From: Flavobacteria bacterium RIFCSPLOWO2_12_FULL_35_11
GTDB taxonomy: Bacteria; Bacteroidota; Bacteroidia; Flavobacteriales; Flavobacteriaceae
Direction of reading: 5' to 3'
DNA: 64,000 nucleotides
Assembly (NCBI GenBank): GCA_001800975.1
Contig: MGWK01000053.1
Span: 40,494-104,493 of the forward strand
Shown here: positions 28,949 through 37,651 of the stretch, in pieces
Numbering within the stretch: position 1 is the stretch's first letter
Layout of the letters: each line of letters starts with the position of its first letter
Notes under the pieces: generated by a model
Databases searched by the model: none
What the model was told of the DNA's origin: nothing
What the model saw: the letters and a program-made list of their open reading frames with translations, nothing else
Translations under genes and position numbers: made by a program

Positions 28949-31900
28949 TTAATTGTGTCCTGTGCCGCAGCATTCCTGCTCCATAAAACTGTTGCTTTCT
29001 TCGTGCCAAGGGAACGAGGCATTGTATTTGTTGTTTTCCCAATAAAATTGAGCCCGTGTTTTAGGTTCGTTACCCACTTCATTCATCGTGTTGCTGTCAT
29101 ACAATCTTCCGTTTGCCATGGTAAAAATCAAGCTGTTTGAGTTTTGGATATCTTCTAAAGGATTTTTATCTAAAACAAGCAAATCTGCCATTTTCCCCAC
29201 TTTTAACGAGCCAATATCTTTCCCGGCGCCAATATAATTTGCGCCGTTGATGGTGGCGATTTTTAAGGCTTCCAGATTGCTTAGGCCTCCTTGTTGAAGG
29301 CTCCACAATTCCCAATGGGCACCCATTCCCTGTAATTGTCCGTGTGCTCCTAAATTTACTTTTACCCCATTATCAGACAAGGCTTTTGCAGTTTTGGAGG
29401 TGAGAATGTGGCTGTTTACATATTCTTCATCAGGAATCATGATTCTGTGACGGGAACGTGCGTCAATAATGCTTCTTGGTGTAAATTGCAACAACTTTTC
29501 ATTTTCCCAGACATTGGTTTTTTGATACCAGTAAATTTCGGCATTGAGTCCGCCGTAATTTACAATCAATGTTGGTGTATAACCAACTTCACTGGCGCCC
29601 CAAAGTTCAAGAACGTCTTTGTAAACAGGCGCTACAGGAATGTTGTGCTCCACGCCGGTATGGCCATCAATCACCATGGTTAAGTTGGTAAAAAAGGTGG
29701 AACCGCCTTCAGGAACCACATTGATGCCTTCTTCTCGTGCAGCCTGTAAAACTTGCTGGCGCTGGTCGCGACGTGGCTGGTTGTAACTTTTTACCGAAAG
29801 CGCTCCAAAAGCCTTGGTTCGTTTAATGCTTGAACGCGCATCGTCTATATTGTTGATTACCGCCTTAAAATCACCTTCGGCGCCATAAAGAATATAACCT
29901 GTTGAGTATAGGCGAGGTCCTACCAATTCTCCACTTTTAATCATTTCAACAAGTGAAAAAATTGTTTCGGTGTTGGCAGAAGGATCGTGTGATGTTGTTA
30001 CGCCAAAAGCCAAATTTGCATAAAATTGCCAGTTTTGTTGGGTGGTCATTCCGTAACGGAAACCACCAACATGGGCGTGTGCATCCACCATTCCCGGCAT
30101 AATGGTTTTTCCTGCAAGGTCATAGACTTTGGCATTGTTTGGAATGGTTACTTCGGAAGCTTTCCCGATGGCTTCAATTCGGTTTTGGTTGATGACAATA
30201 TTTCCGTTTTCTATAACTTCATTACCTTCCATGGTAATAATTCGGGCATTTGTGAAGGCAATCCTGCCTTTTGGCTTGTCCACTTTTGCTTTTAAACCTA
30301 TCAAAATTCCTTTATCCGAAAGATCACCCACTTTTTCTGGAGAATCTGGCAAAAAGGTAAAACGGTCTTTGATCTCATTTTTAAAATAAGTTTCACCTAA
30401 GGTCCACATTACCTGTTTATTGTCTGCCGACCAATGCAAGTTAATTCCCGCATCTTTTGCCAATTGCGACACCGGAACTGCGGTGGTTTTATTGTCTAAA
30501 TCAGCTGCTTGTCCGTTGAGGTTTAGCGGCGCCAAATAAACTTTGTGCAAATGAGAAAAAGCAATCCAGTTGTTGTCCGGACTGGGAACCAGTCTGTTTG
30601 CGTATTTGGATTGAATATGGGTGCGTTCGTCTTTTCCGTTTAAATCCATACTTTTTAGCTCTTTGGTCAGATTTCCGAAGAAAGCGCCGCCGGTTTGGTA
30701 AAAAATACGATTTCCGTCTTTGGTGAATGTAGGATATTCTCCATTTTTGCTGATGAATTTTTGGTTTCCGCCAGATGCGTTCATCGTATAAATTCCCGGA
30801 TTTTTAGTAAAAGCAAGTCCTTGATCATTGTTTCCGTCTTCTTTTCTGAACACAATCGTTTTTCCGTCAGGTGAAAAAGCCGGGGTTCTATAAATGCCTT
30901 TTTCAGCAGTGATTTTTGTCAAATTACCTCCGGAAACCGCAATTTTTTGGATTGCCCCAAGCGTTAAATCGTTCCAGGTCACAAAAACAATTTCCTTTCC
31001 GTTTGGCGAAAAAACTGGTTCTGCCTCAAAATCGGTACCTGAGGTCAATCTTTTTGGCGCTCCATTGGGAAGGTTTTTTGTCCATAAATAACCCAAAGCC
31101 CTAAAAATAATTGTTTTTCCATCGGGTGACGTCACCGCGTCTCGAATCATTTTTACCGTAAATTCATTGTCATCAACGGGCGTTTCAAAATGAACCCTTT
31201 CCGCAATGTCAATCGCCACATCAGTAGTAAAAGGAATCGCAGAAACAGCGTTGGTTTTTATGTTTACTTTTTGAATTTTTCCTTTAGACCAAATGACTAT
31301 TTCTTCGTTATTGGGCATCCAGCTGAAATTTGGATACACGCCAAAAACTGCCCACGATGTTTGCTGGTCTTTGTTTAAATCGTCATAAACCGGCCATTCT
31401 TCTCCGGTTTTCAAATCGTGAATGTATAAAACGGTTTTGGTGCGCACACGTTTTACATAAGCAAGCAGGTTTCCGTCTCTTGATAGTTGCGGTCTTGCCG
31501 CACCGCCCGGTCCGCCAGTGATATTTTCAGTTTCTCCTGTTGCAAAGTCGTAGCGTTTAATTACATAAATTTGCTTATTTGCATCTTTGTTGTATTCAAA
31601 TACGCTGCCTGATGTGGCGTCTTCACTGTAATACATATATTTTCCGTCGGGTGAAATAACAGGTTCGTTGATGTCTTTTTGGTCATTTCTTTTTTTGATA
31701 AGTTGCACGCCGCTTCCTCCGGAAATATGGTATTGCCAAATTTCTCCGGCGCCTAAAGAACGTTCAGAAGTGAAGTGTTTTCGCGCCACCAAATAGTTGC
31801 CATTTGGCATCCACGCTGCATTATTTACCAACTTGAAATCTTCTTTGGTCACCTGTTTGGCATTGCTGCCGTCGGCGTTCATCACCCAAATATTGTCGCC

Positions 31901-32239
31901 TCCGCCGGCATCGCTGGTAAAGGAAATACGTTTTCCGTCCATACTGAAATGTGGTTGCACTTCATAGGGAATTCCTTTGCGAAGCGCTGTTGCTTTTCCT
32001 CCGGAAATTGGCAGGCTGTAAATGTCGCCCAACAGGTCAAATAGGATGGTTTTTCCGTCAGGACTCACATCCAAATTCATCCAGGTGCCTTCATCGGTGC
32101 TGAAATTATGGGTTTTATAGTTAAAAGTCGAACCGGGATTTGCCACATCCCATTTTGGAGTTTCTTTTGGGTTTTCCTGAGAATAGCTTGTAAAAGTCAG
32201 TAAAACGGCAATAAGTGCAGCGTAATGTTTTTTAATCAT
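28949..32239 (-). CDS. Exported propeller-amidohydrolase
   Basis: The 1096-residue protein has a signal peptide (LLTFTSYSQE). A long N-terminal TolB-like propeller follows, with many SPDGKTI/FSPNGKEI-type repeats. From about residue 665 there is an amidohydrolase domain with the metal motif DAHAHVGG near 719-726 and the late GAHGQLQGMGAHWE and VGKMADLLVLDKNP motifs. It ends in a short tail with CCGTGHN. Such fusions are common exported hydrolases in Bacteroidota; the substrate is unknown, with dipeptides or cyclic amides as candidates. Confidence 0.85.
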   Translation of the reverse strand: MIKKHYAALIAVLLTFTSYSQENPKETPKWDVANPGSTFNYKTHNFSTDEGTWMNLDVSPDGKTILFDLLGDIYSLPISGGKATALRKGIPYEVQPHFSMDGKRISFTSDAGGGDNIWVMNADGSNAKQVTKEDFKLVNNAAWMPNGNYLVARKHFTSERSLGAGEIWQYHISGGSGVQLIKKRNDQKDINEPVISPDGKYMYYSEDATSGSVFEYNKDANKQIYVIKRYDFATGETENITGGPGGAARPQLSRDGNLLAYVKRVRTKTVLYIHDLKTGEEWPVYDDLNKDQQTSWAVFGVYPNFSWMPNNEEIVIWSKGKIQKVNIKTNAVSAIPFTTDVAIDIAERVHFETPVDDNEFTVKMIRDAVTSPDGKTIIFRALGYLWTKNLPNGAPKRLTSGTDFEAEPVFSPNGKEIVFVTWNDLTLGAIQKIAVSGGNLTKITAEKGIYRTPAFSPDGKTIVFRKEDGNNDQGLAFTKNPGIYTMNASGGNQKFISKNGEYPTFTKDGNRIFYQTGGAFFGNLTKELKSMDLNGKDERTHIQSKYANRLVPSPDNNWIAFSHLHKVYLAPLNLNGQAADLDNKTTAVPVSQLAKDAGINLHWSADNKQVMWTLGETYFKNEIKDRFTFLPDSPEKVGDLSDKGILIGLKAKVDKPKGRIAFTNARIITMEGNEVIENGNIVINQNRIEAIGKASEVTIPNNAKVYDLAGKTIMPGMVDAHAHVGGFRYGMTTQQNWQFYANLAFGVTTSHDPSANTETIFSLVEMIKSGELVGPRLYSTGYILYGAEGDFKAVINNIDDARSSIKRTKAFGALSVKSYNQPRRDQRQQVLQAAREEGINVVPEGGSTFFTNLTMVIDGHTGVEHNIPVAPVYKDVLELWGASEVGYTPTLIVNYGGLNAEIYWYQKTNVWENEKLLQFTPRSIIDARSRHRIMIPDEEYVNSHILTSKTAKALSDNGVKVNLGAHGQLQGMGAHWELWSLQQGGLSNLEALKIATINGANYIGAGKDIGSLKVGKMADLLVLDKNPLEDIQNSNSLIFTMANGRLYDSNTMNEVGNEPKTRAQFYWENNKYNASFPWHEESNSFMEQECCGTGHN

Positions 32240-32449
32240 TTTTTGAATTTTTTGTTGCTTATGGTTGAAAATCCATCAACATTAATTTTTGCTAAATATA
32301 AACAAATTCAGATAATTTGATAATTAATCACTAAATTTAAAAACGATGAAAAGAAACTGAAAAATGCAAAAAAATTGCAGTACAATACAGCGAAAAATCA
32401 ATGTAAAAGAGAAATAACACAGCAATTTTTTAAAAAAAATAAAATACAA

Positions 32450-32782
32450 ATGGGAAAAAACGAATTTGACAAAGGGATAAAATTCTCTTTCAACGAGAGC
32501 ATTGCCTACGCGGAAAATGCCGTGGTGAGCAAACAGATACTTAAAAAGGAAACCGGCAATATTACCTTGTTTGCTTTTGACAAAGGTGAAGGATTGAGCG
32601 AACACACCACACCGTTTGATGCCGTTGTTTTTGTGGTCGACGGGAAAGCAGACATTATCATCGACGGAAAATCAAATATTCTGGAAGCCGGCGACACCAT
32701 TATTATGCCGGCCAATGTTCGCCACGCCTTACAAGCAGTCGAAAAATTTAAAATGGTGCTGACCATGATTCGAGGCAATTAA
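32450..32782 (+). CDS. Small cupin-domain protein
   Basis: The 110-residue protein is one cupin barrel: GEGLSEHTTPFDAVVFVVDG carries the first metal-ligand motif and ILEAGDTIIMPANVRHAL the second, with His ligands. The start at MGKNEFDKG is chosen; the frame is open further upstream but that part is AT-rich and unlike coding sequence. It is followed by the hemerythrin and HutD genes on the same strand, so a three-gene unit is likely. Confidence 0.88.
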   Translation: MGKNEFDKGIKFSFNESIAYAENAVVSKQILKKETGNITLFAFDKGEGLSEHTTPFDAVVFVVDGKADIIIDGKSNILEAGDTIIMPANVRHALQAVEKFKMVLTMIRGN

Positions 32783-32835
32783 AACCGACTTCAGTTAAAA
32801 AATTTGATTATTATAAACAAATTCCACTAACAATT

Positions 32836-33288
32836 ATGGCCATAAAAAGGAATCCCTCGTTGCAGGAATATTCAAAAGACCACCATCAGGCATTGTTGCT
32901 TTGCTGGAAAATTCAGGTTGGTTTTTCAAAAGGAATTGCTGCGGAAAGGATTAAGGCATATTCAGATTGGTTTTACGAAAATCATATTCTGGAACATTTT
33001 CAGCTGGAAGAAAAGTACATGTTTCCGGTGCTTGGGAATGAAAACAAACTGGTTATTCAGGCATTGGAAGAGCACAAAATATTGTTGGCGCTTTTTACCG
33101 ATACCACGCAAATTGAAACTTCTTTAAAGCAAATCCAAACATTGTTGAAAAGCCACATTCGCTTTGAGGAGCAAATTTTATTTAATGAAATTCAAAATGC
33201 TGCCACACCAGAGGAATTGGAAAAAATAGCGCAATTTCACAGCGATAAAAAATATAAGGACAATTTAAATGACGTTTTTTGGAGATAA
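32836..33288 (+). CDS. Hemerythrin-like (HHE) domain protein
   Basis: The 150-residue helical protein has His and Glu residues spaced as in di-iron hemerythrin domains: KDHHQALLLCW, HILEHFQLEEKYMFP, EEHKILL and HIRFEEQILFNEI. It may bind O2 or nitric oxide, or protect against them. It sits between a cupin and a HutD-like gene. Function in the cell is inferred only from family. Confidence 0.85.
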   Translation: MAIKRNPSLQEYSKDHHQALLLCWKIQVGFSKGIAAERIKAYSDWFYENHILEHFQLEEKYMFPVLGNENKLVIQALEEHKILLALFTDTTQIETSLKQIQTLLKSHIRFEEQILFNEIQNAATPEELEKIAQFHSDKKYKDNLNDVFWR

Positions 33289-33300
33289 TTTTTTTGAAAA

Positions 33301-33882
33301 ATGAACATCGACATTTATAAAGCTGAAGATTTTAAAACCACCAAATGGTGTGGCGGAAGCACCACCGAATTGTACATTCATCCATCCACTACGACTTATG
33401 CAGCCGGTAATTTTAATTTTCGGATCAGCTCCGCCACCGTGGAAATTGAGAACTCTGATTTCACCATACTTCCCGGCGTTTCCCGCCAATTGATGGTTTT
33501 GAAGGGAAGCATTAAATTGTCGCACAAAAATCACCACGAGATTCAACTGAATAAAAGGGAAATTGATTGTTTTGAAGGCAGTTGGGAAACTTCCGCAGTC
33601 GGAACTTGTGTTGATTTTAACTTAATGACCAAAGGCAATACCGAAGGGAAAATTTCATCGGTTTTTGTTTTTGCGGATAAAAGTTTGAATTTTCAGCTGG
33701 ATGTAACTTGTGAATTCATCATTTTTTATGCTTATGAAGGAAATATGCAATGCCTTTTTGGATCAGAAAAGCGAAATTTAAATCAAGGAGAACTATTGGT
33801 AATTCGGCATCCAATTAATGATGTTGTTGAACTGCTAAGTTCAGAAGATTGTGCAATGGCAGTTGTGCATATTTATAAATAA
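33301..33882 (+). CDS. HutD/Ves-family protein
   Basis: The 193-residue protein has the HutD/Ves double-cupin pattern: TTKWCGGSTTELYIHP near the start, then FNFRISSATVEIENSDFTIL and LPGVSRQLMVL. Relatives are linked to histidine degradation or cold-induced Ves; no hut genes are visible here. The gene starts 12 bases after the hemerythrin gene and is followed by a terminator shared with converging metK. Confidence 0.8.
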   Translation: MNIDIYKAEDFKTTKWCGGSTTELYIHPSTTTYAAGNFNFRISSATVEIENSDFTILPGVSRQLMVLKGSIKLSHKNHHEIQLNKREIDCFEGSWETSAVGTCVDFNLMTKGNTEGKISSVFVFADKSLNFQLDVTCEFIIFYAYEGNMQCLFGSEKRNLNQGELLVIRHPINDVVELLSSEDCAMAVVHIYK

Positions 33883-33883
33883 C

Positions 33884-33910
33884 AAAAGCCCCAATTTCTT
33901 GAGGCTTTTA
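33884..33910. terminator. Terminator between the HutD-like gene and metK
   Basis: AAAAGCC (33884-33890) pairs with GGCTTTT (33903-33909), with a 12-base loop. It serves converging genes. Confidence 0.7.
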
Positions 33911-33927
33911 TTTAATTCAATACATTT

Positions 33928-35184
33928 TTACAAGCCAAAAGCTGCTTTAACCTGAGGTACAAAATCTAATTTTTCCCAGGTAAAAAGATCTGCATCAATC
34001 GTAATTTCAGTGCCGTCAACATTCACAAATGTTTTTTTGACAACCTCATTTTTTCTTCCCATATGTCCGTAAGCCGCAGTTTCTAAATAAATAGGTTCAC
34101 GCAATTTTAAGCGTTCTTCAATAAAGGCCGGTCGCATATCGAAAAGCTGGTCAACAATAACGGCAATTTCACCATCCGATTTTTTCACTTTTGAAGTTCC
34201 GTAAGTATTTACATAAATTCCCATAGGTTTTGCAACGCCAATGGCATAAGAAACCTGCACCAAAACTTCATCGGCAACACCTGCAGCAACCAAATTTTTG
34301 GCAATATGACGTGTGGCATAGGCACCGCTTCTGTCAACTTTACTTGGATCTTTTCCTGAAAATGCCCCACCGCCGTGAGCGCCTTTTCCGCCGTAAGTGT
34401 CCACAATAATTTTTCTGCCTGTCAATCCGGTATCGCCGTGCGGACCGCCAATCACAAACTTCCCGGTTGGGTTTACGTGGTAAATAATATCATCATTAAA
34501 CAAGGCTTTTAAGCCAACTGGTAATTTCGCAACCATTCTCGGAATTAAAATAGCGATCACGTCACTTTTAATTTTAGCCAGCATTGCTTCATCATTCGGT
34601 CCAAAGTCGTCGTGTTGCGTGGAAACCACAATGGTGTTAATTCTTACAGGAACATTTTCGTCAGAATATTCAATGGTTACCTGACTTTTAGCATCTGGAC
34701 GCAAATAGGTGATTTCTTTATTTTCTCGGCGCAATTCGGCCAATTCAAACAATATTTTATGGCTTAAATCCAAAGCCAAAGGCATATAATTTTCGGTTTC
34801 ATTGGTGGCGTAACCAAACATCATTCCCTGGTCGCCGGCGCCTTGATCTTCTTTAACCGCACGGTCAACGCCCTGATTAATGTCTGGAGATTGTTCGTGA
34901 ATGGCAGAAAATATGCCGCACGAATTTCCGTCGAACATATAGTCGCTCTTAGTATACCCAATTTTATTGATGACGTCTCTGGCTATTTTTTGAACATCCA
35001 AATAGGTTTTCGATTTTACTTCTCCCGCCAAAACCACTTGTCCGGTAGTCACCAAAGTTTCGCAGGCAACTTTCGAATTGCGGTCAAAAGCCAAAAAATT
35101 ATCGACTAAAGCGTCTGAAATTTGATCGGCAACTTTATCCGGGTGTCCTTCTGAAACAGATTCGGACGTAAATAAATATGACAT
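33928..35184 (-). CDS. metK: S-adenosylmethionine synthetase
   Basis: This cytoplasmic enzyme makes S-adenosylmethionine from methionine and ATP. The 418-residue protein has [15 protein letters not shown] near the start, the hexapeptide region [14 protein letters not shown] near 112-125 and the P-loop-like [16 protein letters not shown]. All are normal. It is divergent from the metY leader. No SAM riboswitch lies upstream; instead a long 5' leader of about 300 bases contains a REP-like repeat. Confidence 0.97.
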   Translation of the reverse strand: MSYLFTSESVSEGHPDKVADQISDALVDNFLAFDRNSKVACETLVTTGQVVLAGEVKSKTYLDVQKIARDVINKIGYTKSDYMFDGNSCGIFSAIHEQSPDINQGVDRAVKEDQGAGDQGMMFGYATNETENYMPLALDLSHKILFELAELRRENKEITYLRPDAKSQVTIEYSDENVPVRINTIVVSTQHDDFGPNDEAMLAKIKSDVIAILIPRMVAKLPVGLKALFNDDIIYHVNPTGKFVIGGPHGDTGLTGRKIIVDTYGGKGAHGGGAFSGKDPSKVDRSGAYATRHIAKNLVAAGVADEVLVQVSYAIGVAKPMGIYVNTYGTSKVKKSDGEIAVIVDQLFDMRPAFIEERLKLREPIYLETAAYGHMGRKNEVVKKTFVNVDGTEITIDADLFTWEKLDFVPQVKAAFGL

Positions 35185-35245
35185 ATTTTTTTAGTTATTT
35201 TAGGTTTAATGCTACTTAGAACAGCAATTTATAGCACATTGTTTT

Positions 35246-35340
35246 GGGCGTTACCCTGCGGGTCGAGCTTTTCGTTACAATCTTTTTTACTTCGCCGAAA
35301 AGGCGAATCAAAAAAGGATTTTCACTGCAATCCCTAACGC
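35246..35340. repeat. REP-like dispersed element (family C) in the metK leader
   Basis: The element runs from GGGCGTTACCC with GGGTCGAGCTTTTCG to TGCAATCCCTAACGC, around a variable hairpin core (TTCGCCGAAAAGGCGAA). It lies in the presumed 5' untranslated region of metK. Confidence 0.75.
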
Positions 35341-35498
35341 AAATGCTGTTGTAAATAGAACTTAGCCTTATATTATTAATTAAAATTGAGGAAACTGAGT
35401 TGGTTGCGTTGGTCGCTAAAGAAGTAAATAATTACTGCTTTAGCATTTTTTAACGAGGTTGCAATCAGTTCAAATTTTTCCTCCTGTAATTCAGTGGG

Positions 35499-35533
35499 CA
35501 AATTTAGGAAAACTAAAAATTATAAAATGCAAA
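35499..35533 (-). promoter_or_regulatory. Candidate metK promoter
   Basis: On the minus strand, TTTG (35530-35533) and TAAATTTG (35499-35506) are 23 bases apart. This is at the long end of the Bacteroidota spacing. If used, the metK leader would be about 310 bases. Confidence 0.4.
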
Positions 35534-35558
35534 AAATGATTTTTTATTTAAAAAAAAC

Positions 35559-35588
35559 TTGCACGTTAAAAAAATGTGATTACATTTG
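35559..35588 (+). promoter_or_regulatory. Promoter of the metY leader
   Basis: TTG (35559-35561) and TACATTTG (35581-35588) are exactly 19 bases apart, an excellent Bacteroidota promoter. The first leader ORF starts 20 bases downstream. Confidence 0.75.
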
Positions 35589-35608
35589 CGACATCAAAAC
35601 AAGAAAAA

Positions 35609-35677
35609 ATGACAATTAAATTGAACAATATGATGTGTATGATGTGTAAAATTTACGCTGAGGACACTATTGTTTAA
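35609..35677 (+). CDS. Met/Cys-rich leader peptide 1 (22 codons)
   Basis: This short ORF lies 20 bases after a strong promoter and before a perfect intrinsic terminator. It has the central run NNMMCMMC: five of 22 codons are ATG and two are TGT. Clustering of Met and Cys codons just before a terminator, upstream of a gene that makes homocysteine, is the hallmark of a ribosome-mediated attenuator. The peptide itself probably has no function. Recognition is from sequence pattern only. Confidence 0.7.
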   Translation: MTIKLNNMMCMMCKIYAEDTIV

Positions 35678-35702
35678 AATTTAATAAAATATAAAAACAA
35701 TT

Positions 35703-35733
35703 AAAAGCCTCTGATTTTTCAGAGGCTTTTTTT
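35703..35733 (+). terminator. Attenuator terminator 1
   Basis: AAAAGCCTCTGA (35703-35714) pairs perfectly with TCAGAGGCTTTT (35719-35730) around a TTTT loop, followed by T residues. It lies 25 bases after the leader 1 stop codon. Confidence 0.85.
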
Positions 35734-35748
35734 ATAACCAACACCAAA

Positions 35749-35841
35749 ATGAACATAAAATTTCAAAATAATCCAATTAACATTTGTTGTATGCAAATGC
35801 AAATGATGCAAATCATCATGAAAAGATATTGCCTAAACTGA
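35749..35841 (+). CDS. Met/Cys-rich leader peptide 2 (30 codons)
   Basis: A second short ORF follows terminator 1 and contains NICCMQMQMMQIIM: six of 30 codons are ATG, and there are three Cys codons. It is again followed by an intrinsic terminator and then by metY. The Met/Cys bias in two independent ORFs in a row is hard to explain by chance. Confidence 0.7.
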   Translation: MNIKFQNNPINICCMQMQMMQIIMKRYCLN

Positions 35842-35867
35842 TTGGAATAAAAAAATCAATAACGATT

Positions 35868-35908
35868 AAAGTCCCTTTGGTAATATCTAAAACCAAAGGG
35901 ACTTTTTT
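35868..35908 (+). terminator. Attenuator terminator 2
   Basis: AAAGTCCCTTTGGT (35868-35881) pairs with ACCAAAGGGACTTT (35892-35905), followed by a T-run. It lies 38 bases before the metY start codon. Confidence 0.85.
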
Positions 35909-35946
35909 ATTTCAAAAACTAAAATAAATATTTAAAAACATAAAAA

Positions 35947-37221
35947 ATGAGCACACAAAAATTTTCTACACAGGCATTGCACGCAGGACATGATGTTACC
36001 AAAAACGCAGGAACAAGAGCCGTTCCAATTTACCAAACTACTTCCTATGTTTTTCACAACTCGGAACACGCAGCCAATCTTTTCGGACTTGCAGAAGCAG
36101 GTTTTATTTATACCCGTTTAAACAACCCAACCAACGATATTTTGGAACAGCGCCTCGCAGCGCTTGAAGGCGGCATTGGCGCAGTGGTTACGGCATCTGG
36201 AACGGCGGCAATCGCCACGGCTTTGCTGGTTTTGCTGAAAGCGGGCGACCATATTGTGGCATCCAACAGTTTATACGGTGGCACTTATAACTTGTTTAAA
36301 GTGACCTTGCCGCGACTGGGAATCACCACCACCTTTGTGGATCCTTCCAATCCAGAAAATTTTACCAAAGCAACCCAGTCAAACACCAGGGCTTTCTTTG
36401 CCGAAAGTTTGGGAAATCCTAAATTGGACATTTTGGATTTGAAAGCGATTTCTGCGGAAGCCAAAGTCAATAAAGTGCCTTTTATTGTCGATAATACCGT
36501 GGCAACGCCTTATTTATTGAACCCGATTGCGCACGGTGCCAATATTGTGATTCACTCCTTGACCAAATACATTTCAGGAAACGGAACTTCTCTTGGCGGC
36601 GCCATTATTGATGCCGGAACTTTTGACTGGACCAGCGGAAAATTTCCTGAATTTACCGAACCTTCTGCCGGTTATCACGGCTTGGTGTACCACGAAGCCT
36701 TAGGAAATGCCGCTTTTATCGCCAAAGTGCGTGTGGAAGGTTTGCGCGATTATGGCGCTGCTTTAAGTCCGTTCAATGCGTTTCAGATTATTCAGGGATT
36801 GGAAACCTTGCCGATTCGGATTAAAAAACACAGTGAAAATGCCTTGGCTTTGGCCGAATGGCTTGAAAATCAGCAGGAAGTTTCCTGGGTAAATTATCCC
36901 GGATTGAAATCGAGCAAATACTATGATTTGGGACAAAAATATTTGCCGGAAGGACAAAGCGGCGTGGTGACTTTTGGGTTGAAGGGCGGATTTGAAGCTG
37001 CCAAAACGGTGGCCGATGAAACCAAATTATTCTCGCTTTTGGCAAATATTGGCGATACCAAATCTTTGATTATCCATCCAGCAAGTACCACGCACCAGCA
37101 ATTGTCGGATGACGAACAAGTGGCAACAGGCGTTTCAAAAGATTTGATTCGACTTTCTGTGGGAATTGAAGATTTGGCGGATTTGAAGCAGGATTTGAAA
37201 GACGCTTTCAGCAAAATTTAA
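35947..37221 (+). CDS. metY: O-acetylhomoserine sulfhydrylase
   Basis: This cytoplasmic PLP enzyme joins O-acetylhomoserine and sulfide to give homocysteine. The 424-residue protein has the long-form MetY features FSTQALHAGHDVTKNAGTRA, AVVTASGTAAIATAL and the PLP-Lys segment HSLTKYISGNGTSLGG. It would use the product of metX and sulfide from the downstream sulfate reduction genes. Its leader holds two Met/Cys-rich ORFs, each followed by a terminator, instead of a SAM riboswitch. metZ in the same region is a second, shorter paralogue. Confidence 0.93.
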   Translation: MSTQKFSTQALHAGHDVTKNAGTRAVPIYQTTSYVFHNSEHAANLFGLAEAGFIYTRLNNPTNDILEQRLAALEGGIGAVVTASGTAAIATALLVLLKAGDHIVASNSLYGGTYNLFKVTLPRLGITTTFVDPSNPENFTKATQSNTRAFFAESLGNPKLDILDLKAISAEAKVNKVPFIVDNTVATPYLLNPIAHGANIVIHSLTKYISGNGTSLGGAIIDAGTFDWTSGKFPEFTEPSAGYHGLVYHEALGNAAFIAKVRVEGLRDYGAALSPFNAFQIIQGLETLPIRIKKHSENALALAEWLENQQEVSWVNYPGLKSSKYYDLGQKYLPEGQSGVVTFGLKGGFEAAKTVADETKLFSLLANIGDTKSLIIHPASTTHQQLSDDEQVATGVSKDLIRLSVGIEDLADLKQDLKDAFSKI

Positions 37222-37237
37222 ATTTAAAAGATCAAGC

Positions 37238-37322
37238 TGCATTAGGGATTGAGCGGTTTGTTTGAGCACGCCCGTTTTTACGGGCTGCGAGCAGCGAAAG
37301 CCCGGCCCGAAGGGAAATGCCC
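37238..37322 (-). repeat. REP-like dispersed element (family C), reverse orientation
   Basis: It runs from GCATTAGGGATTGAGC to AGCGAAAGCCCGGCCC and GGGAAATGCCC, around the hairpin GCCCGTTTTTACGGGC. It lies 17 bases after metY. Confidence 0.7.
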
Positions 37323-37394
37323 AAAACAACAATGAAAGCAAATTTGTTGATTTTTTAAACGAAATGTGACGATTTGTTAAATTGATTAAAAGTG

Positions 37395-37425
37395 TTGTTT
37401 AAGAAAAAATTAATGCATTAATTTG
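37395..37425 (+). promoter_or_regulatory. Promoter of the metX-thrA transcript
   Basis: TTG (37395-37397) and TTAATTTG (37418-37425) are 20 bases apart. The same TTAATTTG box and spacing precede the second SAM riboswitch at metH. Confidence 0.55.
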
Positions 37426-37451
37426 CGGTTCAGTTCATAAACGTATTGAAA

Positions 37452-37552
37452 TTGTTATTAAGAAAGGCAGAGGGATTAGACCCGTTGAAGCCTTAGCAAC
37501 CCTTTGCCCTGCAAAGAAGGTGCTAAATTCTACCAAATTGGATAGATAACAA
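37452..37552 (+). ncRNA. SAM-I (S-box) riboswitch before metX
   Basis: All S-box landmarks are present. P1 is TTGTTAT (37452-37458) with ATAACAA (37546-37552). The core AGAGGGATTAGACCCGTTGAAGCC, GCAACC and GAAGGTGCTAAATTCTACC follow in order. It lies between the promoter and metX, so it should turn the metX-thrA operon down when S-adenosylmethionine is high. Confidence 0.95.
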
Positions 37553-37556
37553 ACCG

Positions 37557-37589
37557 AAATTACTTCCCGTAATTTTTTGCCTTTCTTAA
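37557..37589 (+). promoter_or_regulatory. Expression platform of the metX riboswitch
   Basis: A weak AT-rich hairpin, AAATTAC with GTAATTT followed by T residues, could act as terminator. Directly after it GCCTTTCTTAA (37579-37589) is perfectly complementary to TTAAGAAAGGC (37458-37468) at the P1/P2 side of the aptamer. This 11-bp alternative pairing would exclude the aptamer fold. Confidence 0.5.
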
Positions 37590-37651
37590 ATAATGCTGTC
37601 AATATATGTCGGATCAAAAATTTTGATGTTGACCATTTTAAAATAGTATTG

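Noticed and set aside
37452..37552. Cobalamin or other riboswitch class
   Set aside because: The sequence contains every SAM-I landmark in order; no B12-box sequence is present.
37577..37651. Longer start for metX
   Set aside because: The extra 25 codons lie in the riboswitch expression platform; the ATG at 37652 fits the family start.
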